Positions 27,001 to 34,834 of a DNA stretch of 35,708 nt are shown in pieces. The DNA is from Bacteroidota bacterium. GTDB lineage: Bacteria; Bacteroidota; Bacteroidia; Cytophagales; Cyclobacteriaceae. The notes below the pieces were generated by a model. The model made no database searches and had not been told where the DNA came from. It saw only the letters and a list, made by a program, of their open reading frames with translations. The DNA lies in assembly GCA_013285945.1 (NCBI GenBank), contig JABDGP010000033.1:1-35708 (forward strand), in the 5' to 3' direction. Position 1 is the first letter of the stretch. Each line of letters starts with the position of its first letter. Position numbers and translations under genes: made by a program.

Positions 27001-29672
27001 GAAACCGGATTCCCGTTGGCGTCGATGGTAACAATTTCAACCTGATGATCTGTGTCGGTAAGTAACATACCGCGTGCCTTGTCGCCTTGTGGAACACGGA
27101 TACCCGTGAACGAAGTGTAGGGGTAATACGGGATGCTGAAATTATCAATGCTAAAGTTGCCACTCTCCTCAAATGCTTTTCCACGGAAAATGGCGTTGAG
27201 CATGCCTGGTGCATCTGCTACTGATTCTAAAGTTGCGTTGACTTTGGCGCTGCCGTTGGCATCGGTGTATCCTTCAAAGATTGGCTTCGCTTCACTTGAA
27301 AAACTTTTGGTTGGGTCTTCAAATACAAAGTCTGGATAGCGTGCAAATTTTGTTTCGCCTTTGGTGAGCAATACTTCAAACTGTGCTTTCAGATTTTTGC
27401 CAGGTGCACCGTGCAGCCAATCAACTTGAAGATTGCCGGCAATGTTATTGTCTTGCGATGTGATTTTATCTACACCAAAATCCAACTTAATGCGCAAGCG
27501 ATTAGGCTTCACAGTTTCAATGCGAATCGGTTGTGTAAATTCGGCTCCTCCCACTTTTACACGGCCCACCCAAAATCCTGTCGGAGCATCGGACGAAGTC
27601 GCTGTGGCAAAACTGTAAAATCCGTTTTCTGAAGATGAACGCACCAAGCGGTTTGTTACCTGGCCTTGCGGATTTTGCAATTCAAAAACTACAGGATGGT
27701 TGGCTGGCAGCAATTTTAGTTTATCTTCTAAAATAAAGCTGAGGTACAAAGAATCCCCTGGTCGCCACACACCTCGCTCGCCATACAAAAATCCCTTAAG
27801 CCCTTGTTTTATCTCCTCACCGCCTACATCAAAATTGCTGAGCGAAAGAGATTCTCCATCTTGTAATTTAAGATAGCCTCGCTGTTGTGCTGACTTAGCG
27901 ATCAATGCAAAAGGATTTTTAGTTGAACTAATGATTGCTTTGCCATCACTGCCTGTCGATGCCTTGCCGATCAGTTGTTGTTGATAATCATACAACTCAA
28001 GTTGCACGCCCGACAAAGGCTTCGTTGTCTTAAGGTCGTTGGCAAGGATCAAGATATTGCCATCACTGCCGCTCTTAGCAATTAATCCCAGATCGGACGC
28101 AATCACATTTCGCTTGATGTTGCGAGAACCGGTATAGTAAGCAGAGTTACACGGGTTGTCACGCTCATTCCAGTCGTAGTCCTCTCCATAATAATAGCCG
28201 TCCTCGTACGAGTCCCAATAACTGTTTCCGTTTTCACCTTCTTCATCAAAATTTTCTTGTGCGAAAGCTGGTTTTGTTTCTTCATCGGCATTGTTGCCTT
28301 CGCAAACATAGGCCAAATAATTTTTCTTAAAACTGATGCGCACCTGGTAGATGGCACCGGGTTCTGAATTGATGAGTTGAGCAAGGTCTAACGTGAAACG
28401 ATTCCACTTACCAAGATCAGTCACGCCAGAATTTTCCAGTGACACATTTTTTCTGAGAACCGGCTTACCCACTCGCCTGAGTTCCTGGCTGCCTTCGAAA
28501 TCATTGACTTGTAAAAACTGTAAAATATTGTTTTCGAAGACTTTTACGATCTGTACATCTACCGATTTCAGATTTACAGCCTCAAAAGGTAAAATCAATC
28601 CGTCGCTGCTTGGCAAAATAGTCCCTTTGCCTGTGAAGCGTACGGCGGGCAACAATTGTTCGAAAGCCACATCAAATGTTGTGCCTGCAGGCATTTTATA
28701 ATCGAGTGAATTGCGAATACCAGCCTCGACAACTAGTTGCCGGGAACCGGTCTGGCGCACAGGCGGGAACACGTGTACTTCATTATCCTTGATTTCAAAA
28801 TCCAGATTGCCGGCTTCTGCTATCGAAATCATTCCTTCAAGATTTTGCTTTTCGTTGAGCGGATCTGAAAACTGGATTACCACGTGCTGGTTACTACCTT
28901 GTTCCACGCGCACATTGGTCACTTTAAAGTCACTGAGTGCGGGGATTTCAATTTCTTTTTCTTCGTGATGATCAACATCCAAACTTTTGCCACTTACAGA
29001 AAGATTGACTTTGCTGGCCTTATCTTTTCGCTGCACATCTTCTACTATAAATGAATGCTGTTTGCCTTCGGTAGTGTGAGCCCAGCTTATCTTTAGCGCG
29101 TTATTGTCTTGTTGTGCCGCAAGCATTTTTTCAACGGATGCGCTTTCAGCAAAATCGGCTGTGAAAATAGTGCCTTCTATTTTTTGCCTTGTCAATTCCG
29201 TCTTCACATAAGGTCTTACATTATCGATTGACAATTCAAAATTTTGAGGAATCACTTGAAAACTGTATTCGAAAGTGGCCAGATCTTTAGGCACTTCTAA
29301 AAGCTTTGAAAGAAAAAACGAAACTTGGTAAACCTGACCTGATTGCAAACGTCCGGATGGTCGAAACTCAACTGTGCGCCTGTCAAGCCAAAGTGTGATT
29401 CCTTTAATCGACGGACTAAAGTCAAAGAGTTTCGTAGCAGCCTCACCAATAGCCGAAGAGTCGATGGCTTCTTTTGCCAGTACGATACGGATAACTGAGC
29501 CGGAATTGACTGACAAGGAAGTGTATGAAGAAATATATTCGCCAAAAGCCGGATTGATTGAGGAGTATTGTGCCTTGGAGCTTTTGCCCATTGTAAAATA
29601 AAAAACAACCGAAGCGACAACAGCCAGACCTATGCCAATGACGCTTGCTCTTTTCATGGTGAAAATTTTCAT
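24096..29672 (-). CDS. Alpha-2-macroglobulin family protein with thioester motif
   Basis: An 1858-residue bacterial alpha-2-macroglobulin. A hydrophobic anchor occupies about residues 10-27. MG-type beta domains follow (about 35-1100), including an RGVWRPGDSLYLSFI segment typical of the MG3/MG4 region. The thioester motif GCIEQT is intact, with Cys1407 in YPYGCIEQTTSS, followed by the alpha/alpha thioester domain and a C-terminal receptor-binding-like domain. Family knowledge: these proteins trap proteases by a bait region and covalent thioester, guarding the periplasm. There is no lipobox Cys, so anchoring is by the N-terminal helix, unlike the E. coli lipoprotein form. An acidic, Tyr-rich insertion lies at about 461-510. 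The usual partner pbpC is not next to it. An alternative ATG at 29657 would shorten it by five residues. Confidence 0.93.
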   Translation of the reverse strand: MKIFTMKRASVIGIGLAVVASVVFYFTMGKSSKAQYSSINPAFGEYISSYTSLSVNSGSVIRIVLAKEAIDSSAIGEAATKLFDFSPSIKGITLWLDRRTVEFRPSGRLQSGQVYQVSFFLSKLLEVPKDLATFEYSFQVIPQNFELSIDNVRPYVKTELTRQKIEGTIFTADFAESASVEKMLAAQQDNNALKISWAHTTEGKQHSFIVEDVQRKDKASKVNLSVSGKSLDVDHHEEKEIEIPALSDFKVTNVRVEQGSNQHVVIQFSDPLNEKQNLEGMISIAEAGNLDFEIKDNEVHVFPPVRQTGSRQLVVEAGIRNSLDYKMPAGTTFDVAFEQLLPAVRFTGKGTILPSSDGLILPFEAVNLKSVDVQIVKVFENNILQFLQVNDFEGSQELRRVGKPVLRKNVSLENSGVTDLGKWNRFTLDLAQLINSEPGAIYQVRISFKKNYLAYVCEGNNADEETKPAFAQENFDEEGENGNSYWDSYEDGYYYGEDYDWNERDNPCNSAYYTGSRNIKRNVIASDLGLIAKSGSDGNILILANDLKTTKPLSGVQLELYDYQQQLIGKASTGSDGKAIISSTKNPFALIAKSAQQRGYLKLQDGESLSLSNFDVGGEEIKQGLKGFLYGERGVWRPGDSLYLSFILEDKLKLLPANHPVVFELQNPQGQVTNRLVRSSSENGFYSFATATSSDAPTGFWVGRVKVGGAEFTQPIRIETVKPNRLRIKLDFGVDKITSQDNNIAGNLQVDWLHGAPGKNLKAQFEVLLTKGETKFARYPDFVFEDPTKSFSSEAKPIFEGYTDANGSAKVNATLESVADAPGMLNAIFRGKAFEESGNFSIDNFSIPYYPYTSFTGIRVPQGDKARGMLLTDTDHQVEIVTIDANGNPVSHDNIQVSIYKINWRWWWDASSEGSVSYMTGQYSEPIASGKINTSNGKGSWNFKIKYPEWGRFLIKAVDPVSGHSTAKIIYIDWPGWAGRARNEGSGATMLSFSSDKPSYNIGEKATLTIPGSDQSRALISIENGSRVIETFWLETKKGDNTFAFDVNEEMTPNIFVNVTMLQPHAQTANDLPIRLYGVIPVQVENPKTHLTPVITMPDVLEPGQEVVIKVSEQTNRKMTYTLAMVDEGLLDLTHFKTPDAWSRFYAREALGVKTWDLYDQVMGAFGGKIERLLAIGGDGTLAGKEDDSKSNRFKAVVKFFGPFTLDGGSKEHRFIMPQYIGSVKTMLVAGYEGAYGKTEKATPVRKPLMVLATLPRILGPEEIVKLPVTLFANEKNIKNASVNIKVSGPLSLPNGASRTVNFSGIGDITTDFDLAVKGATGIAKIEVTATSGNYKSTDVIEIEIRNPNPSISKAQDFALEAGKSWTASITPIGMPGTNSGSLEISSLPPVNLGQRLKYLIQYPYGCIEQTTSSVFPQLYLSNIKSLTDGEKSSVQKNVSAAIERLKSFVNRDGGFSYWPGGEDSESWGTTYAGHFLTEAEAKGYFVPNDLIKRWKKYQKNKAQSWRKNQEYSSSELNQAYRLYTLALAGEPDLASMNRLRELTPLPPVAGWMLAAGYAKAGQPEAAKQLISNLSTNVKPYQEMAYSYGSDLRDKAVILETLVLLGEREKGFQLLKEISQSLSNDNYWMSTQSVAWCLKSVGSFAGAEQKGELKFKYNYNRKEISASTALTVAQVNLPVDGVKNNLSITNDSKGVLFVRVITSGTPARGQEESASSNLTMEVTYADTDGKAIDPTQVEQGKEFVVTVSVSNSGLRGIYKNLALKQIFPSGWEINNLRLEGTEDRLTSDKPTYQDIRDDRVYTYFDLNANQRKTFKVLLTAGYAGTFYLPAVSCEAMYDHSIYSREKGKVVSVVKPLSP

Positions 29673-29797
29673 AACAGAGTGATTTTTTGGGAATGAAATA
29701 TCGTCAATTCGTGGGAGAAATACCCGTGAACTTAGCTTATGACGATTTATATGTCAAAGTGGACCGAAAGACTTATCAGATAAAGTTAACGCTTGGT

Positions 29798-30466
29798 TTA
29801 TTTCTTCAAATCTCCATACACAATTGCGCCTTGCGTAATCAAATAAATGGCTGCGATATAAGTTGTCATCACCAAAATGCCTGCCTGAGGAATCAGTTGC
29901 GAAAATTTGTTGATGGCAAGCAGCGAGTCTGACAGCATAAAAGAAGTTGCTCCACTCACGATTAGCCAAAAGCTTTTGCCTGAAGTTCTTCCATACCTGA
30001 AAATAGATTGTAGCACCATCATGGTTAATACAAAAGCGTAAATCATCACAGGGACTTTCAGTCCGCCCAGACTGGGATATAATATAGTAATGAGACCGGT
30101 GCCAGCCAGCAGTACCGGAAATGAAAGCCGTGCACGCTGCGGCCCATTTAATCCAACAGCAGTGGAACGCATTTGCCGATAGGATAGAATAAAAAAACAA
30201 TGTGCTACAAGAAAAGAACCAAGGCCGGCCATGAAATATAGCTCGTGAAGATGATCAAATAACAAGAATACGTCACCGGCCCAACAGAAACTCAGCGCTA
30301 GAAGGAAAAATCTGCTCGGTGAAGAAACGCTTTGCTGATAGTAAACGCCAAGAAATATCACCAGCAAAGGCTTTGCTAAGATGTGCAAAGTCGGTAAACC
30401 GAAAACCTGTGAAACAATTTCCAATACTGCTGTAGCGAAGAACAGAAACTGAAACAATTTTGCCAT
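29798..30466 (-). CDS. YhhN family membrane protein (lysoplasmalogenase-like)
   Basis: A 222-residue protein with about eight membrane helices and the conserved YhhN/TMEM86 signposts: KPLLVIFLG near the N-terminus, FCWAGDVFLLF, FLVAHCFFILSY and GATSFMLSDSLLAIN. Animal TMEM86B hydrolyses the vinyl-ether bond of lysoplasmalogens; some bacterial members share this activity, but the substrate here is unknown. I chose the ATG at 30466 because the first helix begins right after it; a TTG frame reaches 30517 but adds a polar, unconserved-looking extension. It lies 125 bases upstream of the macroglobulin gene and divergent to the response regulator. Confidence 0.88.
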   Translation of the reverse strand: MAKLFQFLFFATAVLEIVSQVFGLPTLHILAKPLLVIFLGVYYQQSVSSPSRFFLLALSFCWAGDVFLLFDHLHELYFMAGLGSFLVAHCFFILSYRQMRSTAVGLNGPQRARLSFPVLLAGTGLITILYPSLGGLKVPVMIYAFVLTMMVLQSIFRYGRTSGKSFWLIVSGATSFMLSDSLLAINKFSQLIPQAGILVMTTYIAAIYLITQGAIVYGDLKK

Positions 30467-30552
30467 GGACTGAAATTTGTTTGCCAAGGTACATTCAATA
30501 TTTATTATCGTAAACAAATGTCTTTTTATAGATATTTGTCAAAAATTAATTC

Positions 30553-31887
30553 TTGGCAAGCAAAGTTTTAATAATTGATGATGAAGCTAACCTGCGCGGC
30601 TTGTTGGCCCGGGTTATTCAGCTAGAAGGTTATTTAGTAACCGAGGCCGACAATGGGAAGAACGGGTGGAAGCTTTTAGAACAGGAAACATTTCAAGTGA
30701 TCATCACCGATGTTAAGTTGCCAGATACCAACGGGGTAGACCTGACGGCAAAAATAAAATCTTCATTCCCATCAACGGAAATAATTGTTATCACGGCATA
30801 TGGCACTATTCAGGACGGTGTAAAGGCTATAAAAAATGGAGCCTTTGATTACCTGACCAAGGGCGATCAGCAGAGTAAAATCATTCCGCTATTAAGTAAG
30901 GCGAACGAGAAGGCGTTGCTCCAGCAGAAAGTAAGTGATCTTGAAAAGAGACTAACGAAAAAATTCGGATTCGATCAGATCACCGGCACCTCGCGTTCGA
31001 TGGTTCATGCCATCGACCTGGCAAAGAAAGTAGCACCTACAGATACTACGGTCTTGATTTTGGGGGAGACTGGTGTGGGGAAAGAAGTTTTTGCGGAAGC
31101 TATTCACTACGAAAGCCCGCGAAGAGCGAAGCCTTTGGTAGCACTTAATTGCAGCGCTTTCGCCAAAGACCTTTTGGAGAGTGAATTGTTTGGTCATGCC
31201 GAGGGATCATTCACCGGAGCAACTAAAGCGAAAAGAGGATTGCTCGAAGAAGCCCATGAAGGAACTTTGTTTCTCGATGAAATCGGTGAGATGAATATTG
31301 ACTTGCAGGCAAAAATATTGCGCGTGCTGGAGACAGGAGAGTTCTACAGAGTAGGGGAATCGAAACCAAGAAAAATAAATATCCGGTTGATAGCCGCTAC
31401 TAATCGAAATCTGGAACAAGAAATCAAGAACGGAAAGTTTCGCGAAGATTTGTTTTATCGCCTTTCGGTTTTCACTATTCACATTCCTCCGTTGCGAGAA
31501 AGACCAGAAGATATTGCGATGCTGGTTGATCACTTCATTCAATCATTTTCAGCAAAGACCAACAAGCAAGTGACAGGAGCGGAGGAGAATTTTCTAAAGG
31601 CAATGAAGATGCACCCTTGGAAAGGAAATATTCGTGAGCTGAAAAATGTAATTGAACGCTGCGTGATATTGGCAGAAGAAAATAAACTAAGTATTGATCT
31701 TCTTCCTTTTGACTTCAACATAAATTCAGACCCTGCTATTTTTGACTTAGCTGTTGTTGAAAAAAATCATATTCAGAAAGTGCTGCGGCATACTCAGGGA
31801 AACAAGACGGAGGCAGCCCGCTTACTGAATATCGGGTTGACAACGCTGTACAGAAAAATACAAGATTATGGTATTGTCACTCAATGA
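30553..31887 (+). CDS. Sigma-54-dependent response regulator, NtrC type
   Basis: A 444-residue transcription activator. The receiver domain (1-118) has the acidic pocket IIDDE, the phospho-acceptor Asp53 (IITDVKLPD) and Lys103 (FDYLTKG). The AAA+ domain (about 142-370) has Walker A GETGVGKE (171-178), Walker B LFLDEI (about 239-244) and a sigma-54 contact loop GSFTGA (218-223). A Fis-type HTH ends the protein (ARLLNIGLTTLYRKIQ). The start must be TTG at 30553: an in-frame stop lies at 30547-30549 and the receiver begins at once. It ends directly against the stop of the convergent HAMP/PAS kinase, which is the most likely partner. The target promoters are not visible; a Kdp role is inferred from position. 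Confidence 0.93.
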   Translation: MASKVLIIDDEANLRGLLARVIQLEGYLVTEADNGKNGWKLLEQETFQVIITDVKLPDTNGVDLTAKIKSSFPSTEIIVITAYGTIQDGVKAIKNGAFDYLTKGDQQSKIIPLLSKANEKALLQQKVSDLEKRLTKKFGFDQITGTSRSMVHAIDLAKKVAPTDTTVLILGETGVGKEVFAEAIHYESPRRAKPLVALNCSAFAKDLLESELFGHAEGSFTGATKAKRGLLEEAHEGTLFLDEIGEMNIDLQAKILRVLETGEFYRVGESKPRKINIRLIAATNRNLEQEIKNGKFREDLFYRLSVFTIHIPPLRERPEDIAMLVDHFIQSFSAKTNKQVTGAEENFLKAMKMHPWKGNIRELKNVIERCVILAEENKLSIDLLPFDFNINSDPAIFDLAVVEKNHIQKVLRHTQGNKTEAARLLNIGLTTLYRKIQDYGIVTQ

Positions 31888-33642
31888 CTACGCGTGTGCC
31901 TGAAGCAGTGAAAATGAAAATAAACTTCCTTTCCCCATTTCGCTTCTAACAGATACGGTACCTCGCTGCGCTTCAATAAACTCTTTACAAATGGACAGAC
32001 CTAGGCCTGTTCCTTTCTTGGGGTCTGATCCGGGCACACGATAAAACCTGTCGAATATTTTCTCAAGATGCTTTGGCTCAATGCCGATACCCGAATCTTT
32101 TACACTAAACCTGACCTGCTCATTTTCGGGTACGCATTCTATTGATACATCTCCGTTTTCGGGACTGTGACGAATGGCGTTCGTAAGGAAATTGATCAAT
32201 ACCCAAATCGTTTTGTCTTTGTCTGCCTGGACCTGCGGCAATTTTTCAGGTACGTTCATTTCCATTCGTATGTGCCGCTGCTCTGCTTGAAATTTTACTG
32301 CCTCGCAGGCCTGTTCAACGATGTCCTTAGGGCTTATCGAACCTAAATTTAATTTGATGTTTCCGGTTTCTACCTGAGCCATGTCGAGTAGCTCCCCTGT
32401 GATCTTTATCAACCGCTGAGTTTCGTCTGTTAGTGTACTTACAATTCGCGATTGTTCATCATTCAAATTGCCAACACGTGAATCTTGCAAAAGCTTAGCA
32501 CCCATTTGAAGTGAAGCTATCGGAGTTTTCAATTCATGCGATATTGTGGCAATGAAGTTGGTCTTGGCCAGATCCAACTCTTTGAAGGGCGTAATATTCT
32601 TCAACATGATCACCGTGCCGATAGGTACTGGTTTTTTCTCGCCGGTGTTGGTAATTGAGATAGGAATGATTTCTCGAGTGAAATAACTTTCCTTTCCGTG
32701 GGCAAATATTTTTATAGGCTTAGCCGGATTCTCCAAATTACCGCCCGTAAGTGTCCCGTTATTGTTACTTACAATGTCTTGAATAAGTCTTCTTAATAAA
32801 TCATTTGTTACGGCTATATCGGGTGCGTAATGACCCACAAGTTCTTCTTCTTTTTTGTTGAGTAGTTCAATGGCTTCGGTGTTGGCAAAAATGATATGAC
32901 GTTTATCGTCAAGGCCAATCACCGGATCGTGCATCCGGTTGATGATTGTTTCAATTCTCTTTTTCTCAAAAAGCAAATTGGCCAGGTTGCTGTGTTCATA
33001 TTCATCCATCTTTTCGGCCATACTGTTGAAAGCTTTTGCAAGCTCTTCGAATTCATCACTTCGGTTGAATTGCAATCGCTCCTCGTAGTTACGATTTGCA
33101 ATTGCTTTTATACTAGCGGTGAGTTGCGCAATCGGATTGGCGATGTAGCCGGGGAAATTAACTATGAATGAAAATGAAATTAGGAAGCAAATTGTCACGA
33201 TCACGATTACATAAAGTGTTGCCTGATGAGCGGTTTCATCGGCAATGGCGTTTTTGCGAATAATCGCTTTAAGATTTAAGTCGGTGATATGAAAAATACA
33301 ATGCCGGATTTCTAATGCAACTGAATCACTATAAAGCTTATTTAATTCATTCACTAAATTTCCAAGCCTAACGGTTTCTTCCATCTCACCAATCTCGGTC
33401 ACGTTGCCTTCCTGGGCTTTTAAATTCTTTTTTAAGCGAAGCATCGAAGTTGAATCCTTAGGTATCGAATCCAAAGCTCCGATCATTCCTTGCATGTACT
33501 CTATCGATTCGTAGTTGGCTTTAATAATATTCTTAGCATCATCAGAGATTTCGCGCAAATAGTAAATGCTGATACCACCCACAATCAAAATGACTGTAAA
33601 CAAAAAGAAGAGGCCAAGCGATATTTTGGTTTTAATATTCAT
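31888..33642 (-). CDS. HAMP/PAS sensor histidine kinase of the split Kdp sensor
   Basis: A 584-residue membrane kinase. The order is: first membrane helix (about 8-28), periplasmic helical segment (about 29-142), second helix (about 143-163), HAMP (about 165-215), PAS (about 230-345), HisKA with the phospho-acceptor His369 (ATISHELKTPIASL), and HATPase with NFLTNAIRHSPE, KDSGIGIE and GTGLGLSICKEF. The ATG overlaps the KdpD stop by ATGA, so the two are translationally coupled. This suggests that it supplies the kinase domain that the short KdpD lacks. It also lies tail to tail, without a spare base, against the NtrC-type regulator. That it senses potassium or turgor is inference from the neighbourhood. 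Confidence 0.92.
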   Translation of the reverse strand: MNIKTKISLGLFFLFTVILIVGGISIYYLREISDDAKNIIKANYESIEYMQGMIGALDSIPKDSTSMLRLKKNLKAQEGNVTEIGEMEETVRLGNLVNELNKLYSDSVALEIRHCIFHITDLNLKAIIRKNAIADETAHQATLYVIVIVTICFLISFSFIVNFPGYIANPIAQLTASIKAIANRNYEERLQFNRSDEFEELAKAFNSMAEKMDEYEHSNLANLLFEKKRIETIINRMHDPVIGLDDKRHIIFANTEAIELLNKKEEELVGHYAPDIAVTNDLLRRLIQDIVSNNNGTLTGGNLENPAKPIKIFAHGKESYFTREIIPISITNTGEKKPVPIGTVIMLKNITPFKELDLAKTNFIATISHELKTPIASLQMGAKLLQDSRVGNLNDEQSRIVSTLTDETQRLIKITGELLDMAQVETGNIKLNLGSISPKDIVEQACEAVKFQAEQRHIRMEMNVPEKLPQVQADKDKTIWVLINFLTNAIRHSPENGDVSIECVPENEQVRFSVKDSGIGIEPKHLEKIFDRFYRVPGSDPKKGTGLGLSICKEFIEAQRGTVSVRSEMGKGSLFSFSLLQAHA

Positions 33643-34763
33643 GAAAGAATAATAAGATCAATATCAGAAGTGGAGAGCTTGTTTAGTAATTGACTGAATA
33701 AATTGGTTCGTAAAATAATACGCCACAACCGAAAATGAGGCTTGCCCACACAGACAGTGGTAATATGTTTTTCTTCCGCCACTTTTACTATTGACTCGGT
33801 TATGTGCTTGCTTTTTATTTGAACTACCTCAGCCCCCAACTCAGTGGCGGTTTTAAAATTATTAATTAAATGCCGCTGTCTTGCCAAGCCGATATGATTT
33901 TCATCCTCATCGGGAATTTGTACGTAAAGTAAATACCATTTTGACTGATAATAGCTTGCGAGCCGTGCTGTTTTGCGAATAACGATTCGAGCAGTTTTTT
34001 CATTGCTGCTGATGCATGCAAGGAACCGCTCAGGCCGATGTTGATTACTCGGCACCTGACTTTCAACTTTTCGCTCTACTAATGCAGCAACTTCTTTCAG
34101 AGCCAGCTCACGTAATTGCAGAATCTTTTCAGGTTGGAAAAAATTACGCAAAGCAGTTTCGACTTTGACTGCTTCATAGATTTTTCCATCCTTAAGGCGT
34201 GCTATCAATTCATCTACAGTAAGGTCGATGTTGACAACCTCGTCGGCTTGTTGCAGCACGCGATCCGGAATTCGCTCCTGCACTTCAATGCCGGTGATTT
34301 GTTTCATTTCGTCATTGAGGCTTTCCAGATGCTGGATGTTGAGTGCACTGATCACGTTAATGCCGGCATCCAGAATTTCAGACACGTCCATCCAGCGTTT
34401 CTCGTTTTTGCTTCCTTCCACGTTGGTGTGGGCAAGTTCATCTACAATCACAACCTCGGGATGGGTATTGAGAATAGCCTGTACGTCCATCTCTTCGAGT
34501 TCTTTTCCTTTATAAAAAATTCCTCGCCGGGCAATGATCGGCAGACCCGCAACCAGCGCTTCAGTTTCCTGGCGCTGGTGCGTTTCAATAAACCCGATTT
34601 GCACATCAATACCGTTCTTGAGCAAGCTGTGAGCTTCCTGTAGCATGCGGTAGGTTTTCCCCACGCCCGCACTCATGCCTATATACACTTTAAATTTTCC
34701 CCGCCTCGACTTTTTGATCAGGTCTAAAAAATACTGTACCGATTGATCTTTGACGGAGTCCAT
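33639..34763 (-). CDS. kdpD: KdpD N-terminal sensor protein without kinase domain
   Basis: A 374-residue protein equal to the cytoplasmic N-terminal part of KdpD. The KdpD domain carries a Walker A-like GMSAGVGKT (29-37) and a Walker B-like VIVDELAHTN. A USP domain follows (about 245-370) and ends with the GKPHFRLWRIILRTNL segment also seen in full-length KdpD. The four-helix membrane domain, GAF and kinase domains of the about 900-residue classical form are absent. The protein ends cleanly at a stop that overlaps the start of a separate kinase gene. It is therefore more likely a natural split than a broken gene. Family knowledge: the N-terminal part binds ATP and, in some bacteria, c-di-AMP, to tune Kdp expression. 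Confidence 0.93.
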   Translation of the reverse strand: MDSVKDQSVQYFLDLIKKSRRGKFKVYIGMSAGVGKTYRMLQEAHSLLKNGIDVQIGFIETHQRQETEALVAGLPIIARRGIFYKGKELEEMDVQAILNTHPEVVIVDELAHTNVEGSKNEKRWMDVSEILDAGINVISALNIQHLESLNDEMKQITGIEVQERIPDRVLQQADEVVNIDLTVDELIARLKDGKIYEAVKVETALRNFFQPEKILQLRELALKEVAALVERKVESQVPSNQHRPERFLACISSNEKTARIVIRKTARLASYYQSKWYLLYVQIPDEDENHIGLARQRHLINNFKTATELGAEVVQIKSKHITESIVKVAEEKHITTVCVGKPHFRLWRIILRTNLFSQLLNKLSTSDIDLIILS

Positions 34764-34834
34764 AGCTACTTCTCAGAATCTTGGTAAAATTTCGGAACGA
34801 ATTTCATGATTTCATTTTTAACATGGATCATTTA

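Noticed and set aside
29754..30200. 148-codon open frame overlapping the YhhN gene in another frame
   Set aside because: Composition is Cys/His/Trp-rich and random-looking, while the other frame gives a clean multi-helix YhhN protein.
33639..34763. KdpD as a mutationally truncated pseudogene
   Set aside because: The protein ends cleanly after a complete USP domain, and its stop overlaps the start of an intact kinase gene by ATGA, which points to a natural split.
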